Shown here one piece after another: positions 11,110 to 20,167 of a DNA stretch of 64,000 bases. Positions within the stretch are counted from its first letter, which is position 1, and each line of letters opens with the position of its first letter. The DNA is from Pseudocercospora fijiensis CIRAD86. Its lineage: Eukaryota > Ascomycota > Dothideomycetes > Mycosphaerellales > Mycosphaerellaceae. Made by a program: the position numbers and the translations under genes. A model generated the notes under the pieces. That model was not told the origin of the DNA and did no database searches. It saw nothing but the letters and a program-made list of their open reading frames with translations. The DNA is taken from positions 4,233,646-4,297,645 of the forward strand of contig NW_006921537.1 in NCBI RefSeq assembly GCF_000340215.1, in the 5' to 3' direction.

Positions 11110-11819
11110 CTTGGCGGTATTGCTCCGGTGATGGGTCGTTGGGCGGTGATTGTAGTGTCGCACTTCCAGTCAACGACGTTGATCTCAAATTGCAGCAGCG
11201 GGTGTGCGGGAACGCGGGAGAAAGCTTGGCGCGCGAAGGAAAGATCGGGAGCATCCGGGGGGCAGATCGATGGGAACTCGCGTCAAATTTTGATGAGGTA
11301 CAAATACAATTGAAATTCTGTCTGAACAACGACAGTAGATATCCATGGATAGTGAGACCACTCTGCATTACTTGCAGAAAACACAGCCTCTGTCCGCGAT
11401 ACATGGAGCACGATCTATGATCAGCATAACAGCAGTGTTCTTCCCGCTCCAACTCCATGGCTCTGAGAGAAGGTTGAAAGGGGCAGGTTTGAGTCTTGCC
11501 CCCAGCCGGCGACAAAAGGCCTCGAGAAACCTGGCAAATACCTAGTACTTTTTAGAAGTGCATTTAGAGAAGTTTGACGGGCCAGCAAATGTTACATTCC
11601 GCTTCCAGATACGCTCTGTCATGTTGTATGATGTCTGTAGTCTATTCATAATTCCCGCCGGTTCAATGCTGAAGCTCACCGGCGAGTTCCAAAGCTCGTA
11701 GACGTTTCTCTTCGCTGAAAGAGTGAATCGATGCTCCATGAGTTAAGGTGCGCGATGAAAGTCAGCGATATAGCCGGGCTGCAGGGGGAAGAGTCCTTCG
11801 CAGGAGCGCTCCACGGCAC
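11110..11819. other. Promoter/5' flank of eL42 and 3' flank of the thioesterase gene
   Basis: About 710 bp between two minus-strand genes: the eL42 promoter (11110 upward) and the thioesterase 3' region. No coding sequence supported. Confidence 0.5.
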
Positions 11820-12308
11820 CTAGCGTGTTGATGTTTCCACCTTCTTAGGCTCTGTACCCTTGACGAACTTGGTATGCGTGCCAGTAGCCACGATCCTGCC
11901 TCTCTTCCCGTCTTCCACTTTGTAGATGCCCACTTTCGTGAAAGCAAGATTGCCGCCGACGCGCTCAGCAACACCTTCGATCTCAACCTCTTCACCAACC
12001 TTGGCGCTGGACTGATAGGTGACGTGAATGTCCACTGACACACCAGTGCCATTGCGAAAATCCCAGGACGCAATAGCCATACCGCCGATCCAGTCAACTA
12101 TGGTAGCGGATACGGAGCCATGGATGCCACCTTGGCTGTTGATGTGATTCTCGGAGAGCAGCAGACGTGCGACAACCTCGCCTTTTGAGGCAGAGGTAAT
12201 ATGCACATCGGAGAGTAAGAATTTGTATATTCCATTCTTCAGGACTCTGCTCTGCATGATCTGCTCGATGTGCGCATGCTCCGCGGTCTTGCCGGTGTCT
12301 GAAGCCAT
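11820..12308 (-). CDS. Hotdog-fold acyl-CoA thioesterase (ACOT13/PaaI-like, 4HBT superfamily)
   Basis: Intronless 162-residue frame from ATG 12308. After an N-terminal helix, the core reads EVVARLLLSENHINSQGGIHG, then SATIVDWIGGMAIAS and GVSVDIHVTYQSSAKVGEEV. This is the hotdog motif of the thioesterase superfamily, in which an Asn/His-Gly..HG segment and the Asp on the central helix (here VDW) lie at the active site. Length fits the ACOT13 (THEM2)/PaaI group, which hydrolyse acyl-CoA or aryl-CoA as tetramers. There is no clear targeting peptide, though C-terminal residues are basic. It is divergently arranged with the DDHD phospholipase gene (555 bp apart), so both could share a promoter in lipid metabolism; that link is inference. 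Confidence 0.88.
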   Translation of the reverse strand: MASDTGKTAEHAHIEQIMQSRVLKNGIYKFLLSDVHITSASKGEVVARLLLSENHINSQGGIHGSVSATIVDWIGGMAIASWDFRNGTGVSVDIHVTYQSSAKVGEEVEIEGVAERVGGNLAFTKVGIYKVEDGKRGRIVATGTHTKFVKGTEPKKVETSTR

Positions 12309-12863
12309 GTTTGGTGATGACTGAGTGCGACAATCTGCTGTTCTCTGTTAGCTGTTTAGACAGTTCCATCGTGATCAAGTCACGCGAGACACGAGGACGG
12401 CTACAGGAGAAGCCATGATGTTGTCTCGTGCCAGGCACAAGCCAAAGCTTGTGTTGTGTGACGTCGACGGCGGCCATCACTCACTCACTTGTCGGTGCAT
12501 GATGATCGGGTTGGCCCGTTGCTTCCACTCTCCTCCTGACACCTGCCCTGCAAGCCTTTAGCATTACTATTTCGACAGATAAGCAAGTCTTCTCCCTGCA
12601 ATCCCGCCTGCTGCAGAGAAAGCTTGGCTTAGCTTGGCCTGAAAGCTGTATCGTGGAGTGGCAGGCGGTAAACTCGAGCAATACGGTCGACCCGCTCATG
12701 CTCCAATCTTTTCAAGTTGGCTCGCCTTCCACGTATCTCCAGTTGGGCGCAGTATATCAGGAGGAATTTCCCTTGGGCCGCCGGCGAAAGCGAACAGAGC
12801 ACGAGACGTGCAGTCTGGCTCAGCAAATACGAAGGCCAATGGGCGAAAGCAGCGGGCAAGACC
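12309..12863. promoter_or_regulatory. Divergent promoter region, thioesterase (-) / DDHD phospholipase (+)
   Basis: A 555-bp spacer between two divergent start codons. It holds CT-rich tracts (near 12525-12620) but no motif that I can name. The frame of the phospholipase extends upstream to about 12717 without an ATG; this part is treated as untranslated. Confidence 0.45.
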
Positions 12864-15800
12864 ATGGCCAACCCGCAGGAGGCTGATGGTCGAAGCTACC
12901 TTGCCAAACTGTCGCCATGGAGTCGAAGTCCAAGCATAGCGCCGAGCAAAGGCACTGCGGGAGAGCCGACCGAAAGCGGCTTGCTGCAACAACAGAACGG
13001 AGCAGATCATGTCGTGAACCATAGGCACAGATTGAGTCTGCGGAAATACCCTAGAGACTGCCCTCATCTACGTCCGCAATGGTTCCATGCTGTAGACATC
13101 CCCATACGCAAGCCGCACCTGACATTCAAGAAGGTCAAGGAGGAGAAGCCACCTGGACAACCCAAGAAATATGCCGCCTTCTCCACCCGAGACTCCAAGG
13201 CAATCGAGATCGCATTTCAGAAGCTGTCGGAGCAAGAAGAAGAGGCAGAGCGGACACAAGCACAGAGTAGTGATCTTGGACACGCCAGAGCAGGTGGCAG
13301 GCAGGGCAAGAAAGAGGCCAAGATACCCGTCAACGAGGATTACCTCTTTGACGTAGATGTCGAGGCGCGAGAGCTTGCACCCGCATATTGGCTGGGTCCG
13401 GTGTATGATGTGCGCAGAGGAACATGGTTCTATCAAGAAGGCAGTGAACAGAAGCCGTGCGACGAGAATCTGGCAGCACAACTCGAGGAGGGTTATCTGA
13501 AGGTCAAAGCCTGGAGGTTGCCTTCAGCACAGAAGCCAGAGCCTCAGCCACGATCGCCGTCGCGACCACGGATGAGGCCAAAGTCGTGGGCTCCCGGCGA
13601 GGACGAAGAGAGCACCGCTCCACCACCAGTGTCTCAGAAAGGCTCAAGTGCAGACTTGCGGAAGAAAGCCGAATTGCAAGCAGCACAGGCAGGTCAAGCC
13701 GTTGAGATATCCGACAAAGAGCAAGTACAGAGCACCTATCGACTCTTTGGCCAGCACATGAATAGTGTTGTCACGTACCAGGATGGGAAGACTGCTTGGC
13801 TAATGACTGACGACGCATGGTCGCGAATCAACTCGACTGTGAGAAGAGGGTTTGGTGGTGTCGGCCATTTCGCAGGCGTCAGACTGACTCGAGGTTGGAC
13901 TAACCCCACTGCAAAGAAGGCCGAGAAGGATGCACCACCTACGAATGTAAAAGACAAACCATACTTGGCGAACGATGAAGAGCCAAGCGAAGGAGAGAAT
14001 GTAGAAGAGAGTCGTGCTGAGCGTGCCACTTCTTCGGAGACCAAGAGGCAGACTCTACAGAGGCAAATGTCAGCTCTTCTGGAGGACCCTACTCATGGAG
14101 ATGACCCCGCTAGACTGGAAGAGGAGGCTCGACGCCGTGACGAACGTGAGATTGAGGACGACTATCGCAATACCGAAGACGATGACCAGGGCCGTGATAT
14201 CGAGCACTTGATCCTGGTCACGCACGGCATTGGACAGCGCCTGACCCACCGTGTCGAGAGTGTCAACTTCGTCCACGATGTGAACACATTTCGAAAGACC
14301 ATCAAGGCTGTATATGCTGACTCGCCTGATCTACGTGCTCTCAACCAGGAGCTCGAAGGTTCCGATTCCGTCAACAGTCGCGTGCAAGTGCTTCCGATCT
14401 GTTGGCGGCAGAAGCTCGATTTTCCAAACCAAGGCCTAAGACACAATCGCAAGGAGCATGACCTTGGGGATAGCGAGATCGATGAAGAAGACTATCCAAG
14501 CCTTGAGGATATTACCGTAGATGGCGTTCCATTTGCAAGAGACATGATCACGGATTTGGCGTTGGATATTCTTCTCTATGATTCGCCAGCATATAAAGAT
14601 CACATTTCGATGATCGTGCTGAATGAGCTGAATCGCATCTACCATCTTTTCATGGAACGCAATCCAAACTTCAATGGCAAGATCAGCTTGGTCGGTCACT
14701 CGCTCGGTTCTGCCATCATGTTCGACATTCTTTGCAGGCAGGATCAGCAGCCAGCGTCACGCCGCAAAGGTGTCGACAAGATGAACCTTGACTTTCCCGT
14801 TGAGGACTTCTACGCACTTGGCTCACCAATCGGACTCTTCCAAATGCTGAATGGACGTACCATTGTCGCACGAACACCGCCCGGAGGACGTCATCGAGCC
14901 AGAAGCAGCCTGGGGGCAATGGAAGATCCTATGCTTGGCTCTGCAACTAAGAAGAAAGCTTCAAAGGATTCTGAGCCTGCTGATGTCCCTGGCGAAAATC
15001 CACTGGCACGTCCGAAGTGCGCTCAGATCTTCAACATTTTTCATCCAACTGATCCAATCTCCTACCGCATCGAACCATTGATCTCCCCCGCAATGGCCCA
15101 ACTCAAGCCTCAGCCTTTGCCTTACACCAAGCGAGGCATATTTGGAGCGCCAAGCACTCAAGGACTCACGGGCATAGGAGCACGTGTCGGCCAGAGCGTG
15201 AGCAGTATGTGGACGAGCATGGCATCCAGCCTACTCACTCGTGGTCTTGGATACGGTTCAGAGCCGACGAAAGCTGCAGCAGACTTGAAAGCCACCAGTA
15301 AAAGTAGCGGTCCTCTTTCTCGATCTGCACCAGGCATATCTAGCAACTCAGCAAGTGCTGGGACCAATGTTGCTGCCGGGATCATACCGACCGCGCCACT
15401 ACCCGCCGAAGGCACCGAGATCATGAAGATTGGTGAAGACAAAATTAGTCGCGTCGCAGCAGATGCTCAAGCAGCTTCTGAAAGCAAAGAGCATCCTCCG
15501 ACATTGATCGACAACGAACTCACCACGCTTTACAGTAACTTTGAGAAGAGACGTGAATCTGCCCAAAGCGATGCAGAGACCCGCGACGTCGGGGCTGGGG
15601 CTGTGAAGGGTATCCCAGAATGGGCTGACGCTGAAGAGCGAGGCAAGAAATTGAGGAAAGAGGAAGAGAAAGTGCGGAGACTCAACAGTAATGGTCGTGT
15701 GGATTATGCTATCCAGGAAGGCGCGTTTGATATCAACTTCATCGCCGCCATCGCCAGCCATTTGAGCTACTGGAGTGATGAGGATGTCAGTCATTTCGTC

Positions 15801-15878
15801 ATCTCTCAGCTATTGAGTCGACACCGTATTGTGAGACAGCGTGCGGATAGTGCTCCTAACCAAGGAAAGCCGAAGTGA
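12864..15878 (+). CDS. DDHD-domain phospholipase (intracellular PA-PLA1 family)
   Basis: A 1,004-residue frame starting at ATG 12864 (AGACCATGGCC, strong start context; the open frame extends 49 codons upstream but only via a non-ATG codon). The N-terminal third has the family's substrate-binding-like region (PQWFHAVDIP and the VRRGTWFYQEG segment). LILVTHGIGQ starts the alpha/beta hydrolase part. SLVGHSLGSA carries the nucleophile Ser at about residue 613. The C-terminal DDHD region follows, with EDFYALGSPIGLF, FHPTDPISYRIEPL and HLSYWSDEDV supplying the Asp/Asp/His/Asp set. Long low-complexity linkers separate these. Relatives include yeast YOR022C and mammalian PA-PLA1 (DDHD1/2), which hydrolyse phosphatidic acid and other phospholipids on membranes, in some cases mitochondrial. 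No intron is needed. It is convergent with the kinase gene downstream (245 bp). Confidence 0.93.
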   Translation: MANPQEADGRSYLAKLSPWSRSPSIAPSKGTAGEPTESGLLQQQNGADHVVNHRHRLSLRKYPRDCPHLRPQWFHAVDIPIRKPHLTFKKVKEEKPPGQPKKYAAFSTRDSKAIEIAFQKLSEQEEEAERTQAQSSDLGHARAGGRQGKKEAKIPVNEDYLFDVDVEARELAPAYWLGPVYDVRRGTWFYQEGSEQKPCDENLAAQLEEGYLKVKAWRLPSAQKPEPQPRSPSRPRMRPKSWAPGEDEESTAPPPVSQKGSSADLRKKAELQAAQAGQAVEISDKEQVQSTYRLFGQHMNSVVTYQDGKTAWLMTDDAWSRINSTVRRGFGGVGHFAGVRLTRGWTNPTAKKAEKDAPPTNVKDKPYLANDEEPSEGENVEESRAERATSSETKRQTLQRQMSALLEDPTHGDDPARLEEEARRRDEREIEDDYRNTEDDDQGRDIEHLILVTHGIGQRLTHRVESVNFVHDVNTFRKTIKAVYADSPDLRALNQELEGSDSVNSRVQVLPICWRQKLDFPNQGLRHNRKEHDLGDSEIDEEDYPSLEDITVDGVPFARDMITDLALDILLYDSPAYKDHISMIVLNELNRIYHLFMERNPNFNGKISLVGHSLGSAIMFDILCRQDQQPASRRKGVDKMNLDFPVEDFYALGSPIGLFQMLNGRTIVARTPPGGRHRARSSLGAMEDPMLGSATKKKASKDSEPADVPGENPLARPKCAQIFNIFHPTDPISYRIEPLISPAMAQLKPQPLPYTKRGIFGAPSTQGLTGIGARVGQSVSSMWTSMASSLLTRGLGYGSEPTKAAADLKATSKSSGPLSRSAPGISSNSASAGTNVAAGIIPTAPLPAEGTEIMKIGEDKISRVAADAQAASESKEHPPTLIDNELTTLYSNFEKRRESAQSDAETRDVGAGAVKGIPEWADAEERGKKLRKEEEKVRRLNSNGRVDYAIQEGAFDINFIAAIASHLSYWSDEDVSHFVISQLLSRHRIVRQRADSAPNQGKPK

Positions 15879-16123
15879 GGATCGGCTGAGCAGTGCGTTG
15901 CAAGTGAGGCTCGATATTCGTGCATTGATATCATTAATCATAAGCGCTTTTAAACGTAGGATAGATATGGATAGACGACACTTAGCGAGCATGATTTACG
16001 GGAACAACATCCCCCAACAAGACGAGTCCAGCCACGTTTCACTCGAGAAAAGTGGAAAAGTTCAAGTTCGGAGAGAATCTGCATTGATTCGATACGTAGG
16101 TAGGTGAACAAAAGCATCACACT

Positions 16124-19100
16124 TTAAAGCGCGGTGCTCGCCGAAGCCGAAGCGTCATGAGCAATCGGCAAAATCGTAGGTCGAGAAATAGCATTCCTCC
16201 GACTCCTCCCCACACTTCCTGCAAGATACACTGGCTTAGGTCGACGATAAGTGTATCCGAAGAAAGCCTTCTTCTTTCTCAACTCCATAGCCTTCCGACC
16301 CACGACTGGATCTCTCAACATTTTGTCCCTGTACGCAGAGCATGTCAGTAATGGCCATTGGCGATCGATGCAAGATGAAGAAGCATATACCTTGGTCTCT
16401 TCCTCTCCTTGCCCTTTTTCTTCCCGTGTGGCCAGTCAGGTTCAATGCCCTTCGCGATCCGCAGTTGCGCGATGTCCATCATTCGTCTTGCTTTCCACTC
16501 CTCGTAGCCAGCCCCGAAGTGCTCCTTGATTCGTTGCAGCTCAGCATCTTCACAATCATCAATTCCAATGAGCCATTTCTCTTTGGCAACGCGCTCAGCT
16601 TTCCACTTCTGCAGATGTGGTCCAAGAATTCTGGCAACCTCGTCCGAGTCAACGTCGGCCTCAGAGTCGATGTTTTCCTGAGCAGAGACGAAGCTGGAGC
16701 TGTCGGAGGTCACAATGTCTTTTTCTTCCTCAAAATATTTGGTGATGGACTGGTTCTCTTTGACACGAGGGATGAAAGGTGGCGACATAAGGTGTAGCTG
16801 CGTCCATTGAATTCCATAGAAGAAGCGATGTGATTTGATCTCTTCGGCGTCATTTGCGAACACATGGCGAGCCAGTGGTCCTGGTGTTATTGAGTCTCGT
16901 GACATGCGACGACCCAGTCTGTGTTCGGTATGACGATACTGCCTCGAGCTGAGTCGCAGTTCTTTGTCCGTCAGGATGTTTTGTAGAAGGTCCACGACAA
17001 TGCTGCTTGGTGGCGGCAGCTGTCGTCGCGAGTCGGAAGCAGGTCTCGACCAACGCTCATTGCTCGGGAATTGCAGCGTCGAGTGATGATGTACAATGCT
17101 CTCTTTCGTCTTCTGACGATTGTCGCAGTAGAAAGGCGTGCGTCCATAAAGACATTCGTACAGGATAATGCCGATGCTCCACTAATCGCAACGTCCATCG
17201 TAGGCCTGGCCCATAATGACTTCTGGCGCCATGTATTGACTTGTGCCCACAACGCTGCGAGCTAGCTTCCGCCTTTCAAGGCGATTGCGCCAGTTGAGCA
17301 GTCCCTCGCGGTGAGCACTCTCCTCCACATCGACCTTCGAACGTGGCGATCTTTGCGGAGACTTGGCCGCCTCTTCTCGCATCTCTTGCTCATCAATGAC
17401 ATCCTGGTCGTCGCCTGTGATCTTGATGCCGACCTTGTCCAGTAGCGACTCGCGTTGACTATTGTAGTAAGTCTGGCTGTGGGCCCAATGACCATTGAAG
17501 GCAAGACCGAAGTCGGAGATCTTGAGGTGGCCAGAAGCGCTGATCAGAAAGTTGTCGGGCTTGACATCGCGATGGATCCATTTCATCTTGTAGGCCTCTT
17601 CGATGCAGAGAATCATTTCAGCAACGTACCATCTGGCGACTTCCTCTTCAAGCACGTCTTCGCGCAATAGGAGACCGAGAAAGTCTCCGCCAATCATGTA
17701 TTCCATGACGAGGTATAGATTTGTGTTGTCCTGAAAGCTGGCGATGAGAGGCACGACCCACCGAGAGCCCTCAGAAGCCACCAAGAAGTCGCGCTCAGCC
17801 CGCAAATGGCCTTCCTGGCAGGCGCGCAGCATCTCAGACTTGCGAATCACCTTCATGGCGAACACATCGTGAAGAGGCTTGCCTTGTGGAAGGTTGCGCT
17901 TGGCAGTGCCGTCCGAGCGAGAGAAGTCGCGTTCCATCTTGTTGATGGTCTCACGTATGCCATCGTCATTCTCGTTAGAGCCCGGTTCGTCATTCGATTT
18001 TGGAGTGCGCTCTGTGACTAGGCGAACAACGCCGAAACTGCCCTTGCCCAGGACACGGATGCTGTCAAAGCCAGCGATCGAGATGCCCTTGACTTCGTGA
18101 CGTTGCAGCGCCGTCGACTTTAGCACACGCATTTGGCGGAGATGGTCACTCTCGGACGTGTTCCATTGCTGCTACGCAAGCACACGCTCGTCATGAGGCA
18201 TACACATCTCGTTCAATTTCTTCTCAAACTTCTTGCGACGAATCGATCGAGGTGAATGCGGCTCCATCATGAGGTCGTAGAAGTGAGTTTCCAGAGCGCA
18301 CTTTGCCGCCGCCGCGTTTTCTACAGTCGTCACGGAAGGCTCGATGTCAACCAATGTCTCTTGTACCGGTATTAGCAAGAAGCGGCCGCTGTCTTCTTCG
18401 ATGACTGATAGGATGTTCTCCTCTCCTGTGCCACCACTCTTACTGTCTTTTTGACAATCTTCAGGTGTGGCGCGTTTGTTGCGAGATCCGGATGAGGCTG
18501 GTGAGGTCGTCCACGAGGTAGCTGCTGTCGAAGCTGTGCCAGTATCTGGGGACCAGCCTGCGTTGGCACCTCGAGAAGAAGGAGAGGAAGGAGGAGAAGA
18601 AGAGCTGATACTGAGCGCAGGCGTTTCCTCCACGTCTCGTGCAGATCCGTTCATGCCATCCAAGTTCGGGTGGATGTACGGTACATTGGGCTTCTTCTTG
18701 GAACTGGAGCGCCGGACTACGGTAGAAGTTGCATTGTCCAGCTTCAGCTTTGCTGTCAACGCTTCCAGGCTCTTGCTGGTCGAACGTGAGCTTCGTGATC
18801 GCCTTTTTGGCTCAGGAGCCGTCGCATGGTCATCAGACATCTGTCCATCAAGCTGACTTTGTGAGAAGCCCTCGAACCGCACGGAGCGCTTTCTTTGTGG
18901 CATGAGCTGACGATTGCCAGAGGTGGACCGCAGCTGGCCCCGAGACCGATTGATAAGCAGACCTTCACTTGCGACCATGGCTGGAGGTGGTGGAGTCGCT
19001 GTCCGATGGTTCGGCTCACACGTGCCGTCCATATCCAGTCGTGTGACTGCCAGAAGTCAGCGACATTGCATACGTACCTGCAGTCATCCTGAGCAGAATG

Positions 19101-19343
19101 CATATGCGACGATTCTGGCAGCTGAGGAGAAAGATAGAGACACTCACTATTATGAGGCCTGAATCTGTCAAAAATGCCGGACACGGATCTTCGCAAGTTT
19201 CTCAGAGTGTTCGTCCAAGGCTTTCGGGCTGGAGGCGGACTTCTTGCGGTTGCTGCAACCAAGGGAGTCGGCAGAAGGCTGTCGGGATCGGGTCGACTGC
19301 CAAATACACGAGACTGTCGCTTGCGGATGCTAACAAACGGCAT
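16124..19343 (-). CDS. PUK1: NDR-family AGC protein kinase, probable PUK1 ortholog, interrupted by two in-frame TAG codons
   Basis: Exons 19148-19343, 19046-16391 and 16328-16124 (introns 101 and 62 bp with CTGAC branches) give 1,018 codons, two of which are TAG (codon 357 at 18174-18172, codon 687 at 17184-17182). All flanking sequence stays in one frame and is conserved. The order is a Ser-rich N-terminus; an NDR-type N-terminal region (CALETHFYDLMMEPHSPRSI, KKFEKKLNEM, SESDHLRQMRVLK); glycine loop GKGSFGVV; FAMKVI with the ATP-binding Lys; catalytic HRDVKPDNFLI; DFGLAF; a long insert before the activation segment (SVVGTSQYMAPEV); GRCD-stop-WSIGIILYECLYG; and a C-terminal hydrophobic-motif extension ending KKAFFGYTYRRPK. 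The first TAG separates the N-terminus from the kinase domain; the second replaces the first Trp of the Asp-Trp-Trp-Ser motif. In Fusarium graminearum, PUK1 carries tandem UAG codons in its kinase domain that are edited to UGG in fruiting bodies; this gene fits that pattern. Without recoding the product would be a 356-residue fragment without catalytic domain. Alternatives: a decaying pseudogene or sequencing error. Identification as an NDR-type kinase is firm; PUK1 orthology is inference. Confidence 0.85.
17182..17184 (-). other. In-frame TAG codon 2, at the conserved Trp of the kinase DWWS motif
   Basis: The minus strand reads CGT TGC GAT TAG TGG AGC ATC GGC (Arg-Cys-Asp-stop-Trp-Ser-Ile-Gly). 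AGC/NDR kinases have Asp-Trp-Trp-Ser here, so the TAG stands exactly in place of the first Trp (TGG). An A-to-I change restores UGG. Downstream the kinase continues without a break into ILYECLYGRTPFYC. Confidence 0.88.
18158..18185 (-). other. Predicted RNA hairpin presenting TAG codon 1 in its loop
   Basis: On the minus strand a 4-bp stem TTGC/GCAA (18179-18176 with 18169-18166) closes a six-base loop GTAGCA whose third base is the A of the TAG. A second helix GTGT/ACAC (18185-18182 with 18161-18158) stacks outside a small internal loop. Fungal A-to-I editing sites are known to favour hairpin loops, so the structure supports editing, but a short stem like this can occur by chance. Confidence 0.5.
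18172..18174 (-). other. In-frame TAG codon 1 of the NDR-type kinase (candidate recoding site)
   Basis: Read on the minus strand, the codons are ..GTG CTT GCG TAG CAG CAA TGG.. between two conserved blocks (MPHDERVLA and QQWNTSESDHLRQ). The frame is the same on both sides and no intron of workable size can remove the TAG. UAG to UIG (read UGG) would give Trp. Uridine before and guanosine after the A is the neighbour context preferred by fungal A-to-I editing. Confidence 0.8.
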
Positions 19344-20167
19344 GTCTCATGCTTGCAGCAGCAGCAGACGGCAAGGATAAAGATGCTGTGGGTGAGATGG
19401 ATGTTGTTGGAGCGTCTCAAGTCCGATGTTGTCACGCAAGAGTACGGATCATCGTCATCGTGCCAGCAGCGCAAAGAAGTCGCAATCGATGCATTCGCAA
19501 GTTCCGTGATGGAAGCGGCAAGTGCTGGTGGATGTGGACTATGACAGCAGTAGCAATGTCAGTACATGTATCGAAGACGTCTCCTCCTCCAGTCTGCCCT
19601 GCCCTGCCCATACTCTGATGCACATGCTCTCAGGAGTGTGTAAGCGTAAGTTGTTCGACTATATCATTCCGATAATGTTCTTTGCCTCTCCTTTGCACTG
19701 TTCTGCACGTAACGTCACGCATCTTGAAGCCAGCGAGCGTACGGTAGCTGCTCTCTCCATCTGGCGGCCGTGGTCTTGTTGCTATCGGGCGTACAATTAC
19801 TACGTTGTTGGACGCCACGTCACGTTCATGTAGGCAATGGGGAGCAGCATGGAAAGATCGCTGTCTTCTCAGAGCTGCCATCAGAAGCAGTCCAAGCCAT
19901 GGTCCAGGAGACTGCAGCACAGGCGTTGCTGATGCATCTGCATAGCAGCGTCGGAGAGCGATGCCGCGCATATGATGTGGCAGTATCGCCTGGCTGGGAT
20001 GCCGCGGGCGAGACGAGGCGGGAGTCGGGGTGTTTGGTGTTTGATGTGAAGGTTGAAACTTGCAAGTCAAGGACAAAGAGTGAGTTTGCCAAGCCAATTA
20101 AGCCAAGCCAATTAAGCCAAGCCAATCCGGACCAGACCACGGCTTAGCGGCCTTAGGGTGGCTCGCA
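19344..20167. other. Divergent intergenic region between the NDR-type kinase (-) and antizyme (+)
   Basis: 824 bp separating two start codons. Frames of up to 155 codons on both strands show no recognisable domain. It contains three evenly spaced CCAAT boxes close to the antizyme gene (20094-20126, listed separately) and otherwise looks like ordinary promoter sequence. Confidence 0.55.
20094..20126 (+). promoter_or_regulatory. Triple CCAAT box with 14-bp period
   Basis: CCAAT occurs at 20094-20098, 20108-20112 and 20122-20126, i.e. exactly every 14 bp, inside a tandem repeat of the unit AATTAAGCCAAGCC. The last copy lies 41 bp before the antizyme ATG. CCAAT is the core site of the fungal HAP/CBC complex. 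Function here is inferred from motif and position only. Confidence 0.5.

Noticed and set aside
18140..18200. Intron removing the first TAG of the NDR-type kinase
   Set aside because: The only GT..AG pair tightly around the TAG would be a dozen bases, far below the 49-108 bp seen for nearly all introns here; larger choices delete conserved residues.
16124..19343. RIP as the source of the kinase TAG codons
   Set aside because: Both changes could be of RIP type, but the gene has normal CpA/TpG and no other lesions, so RIP is not supported; kept only as an alternative to test.
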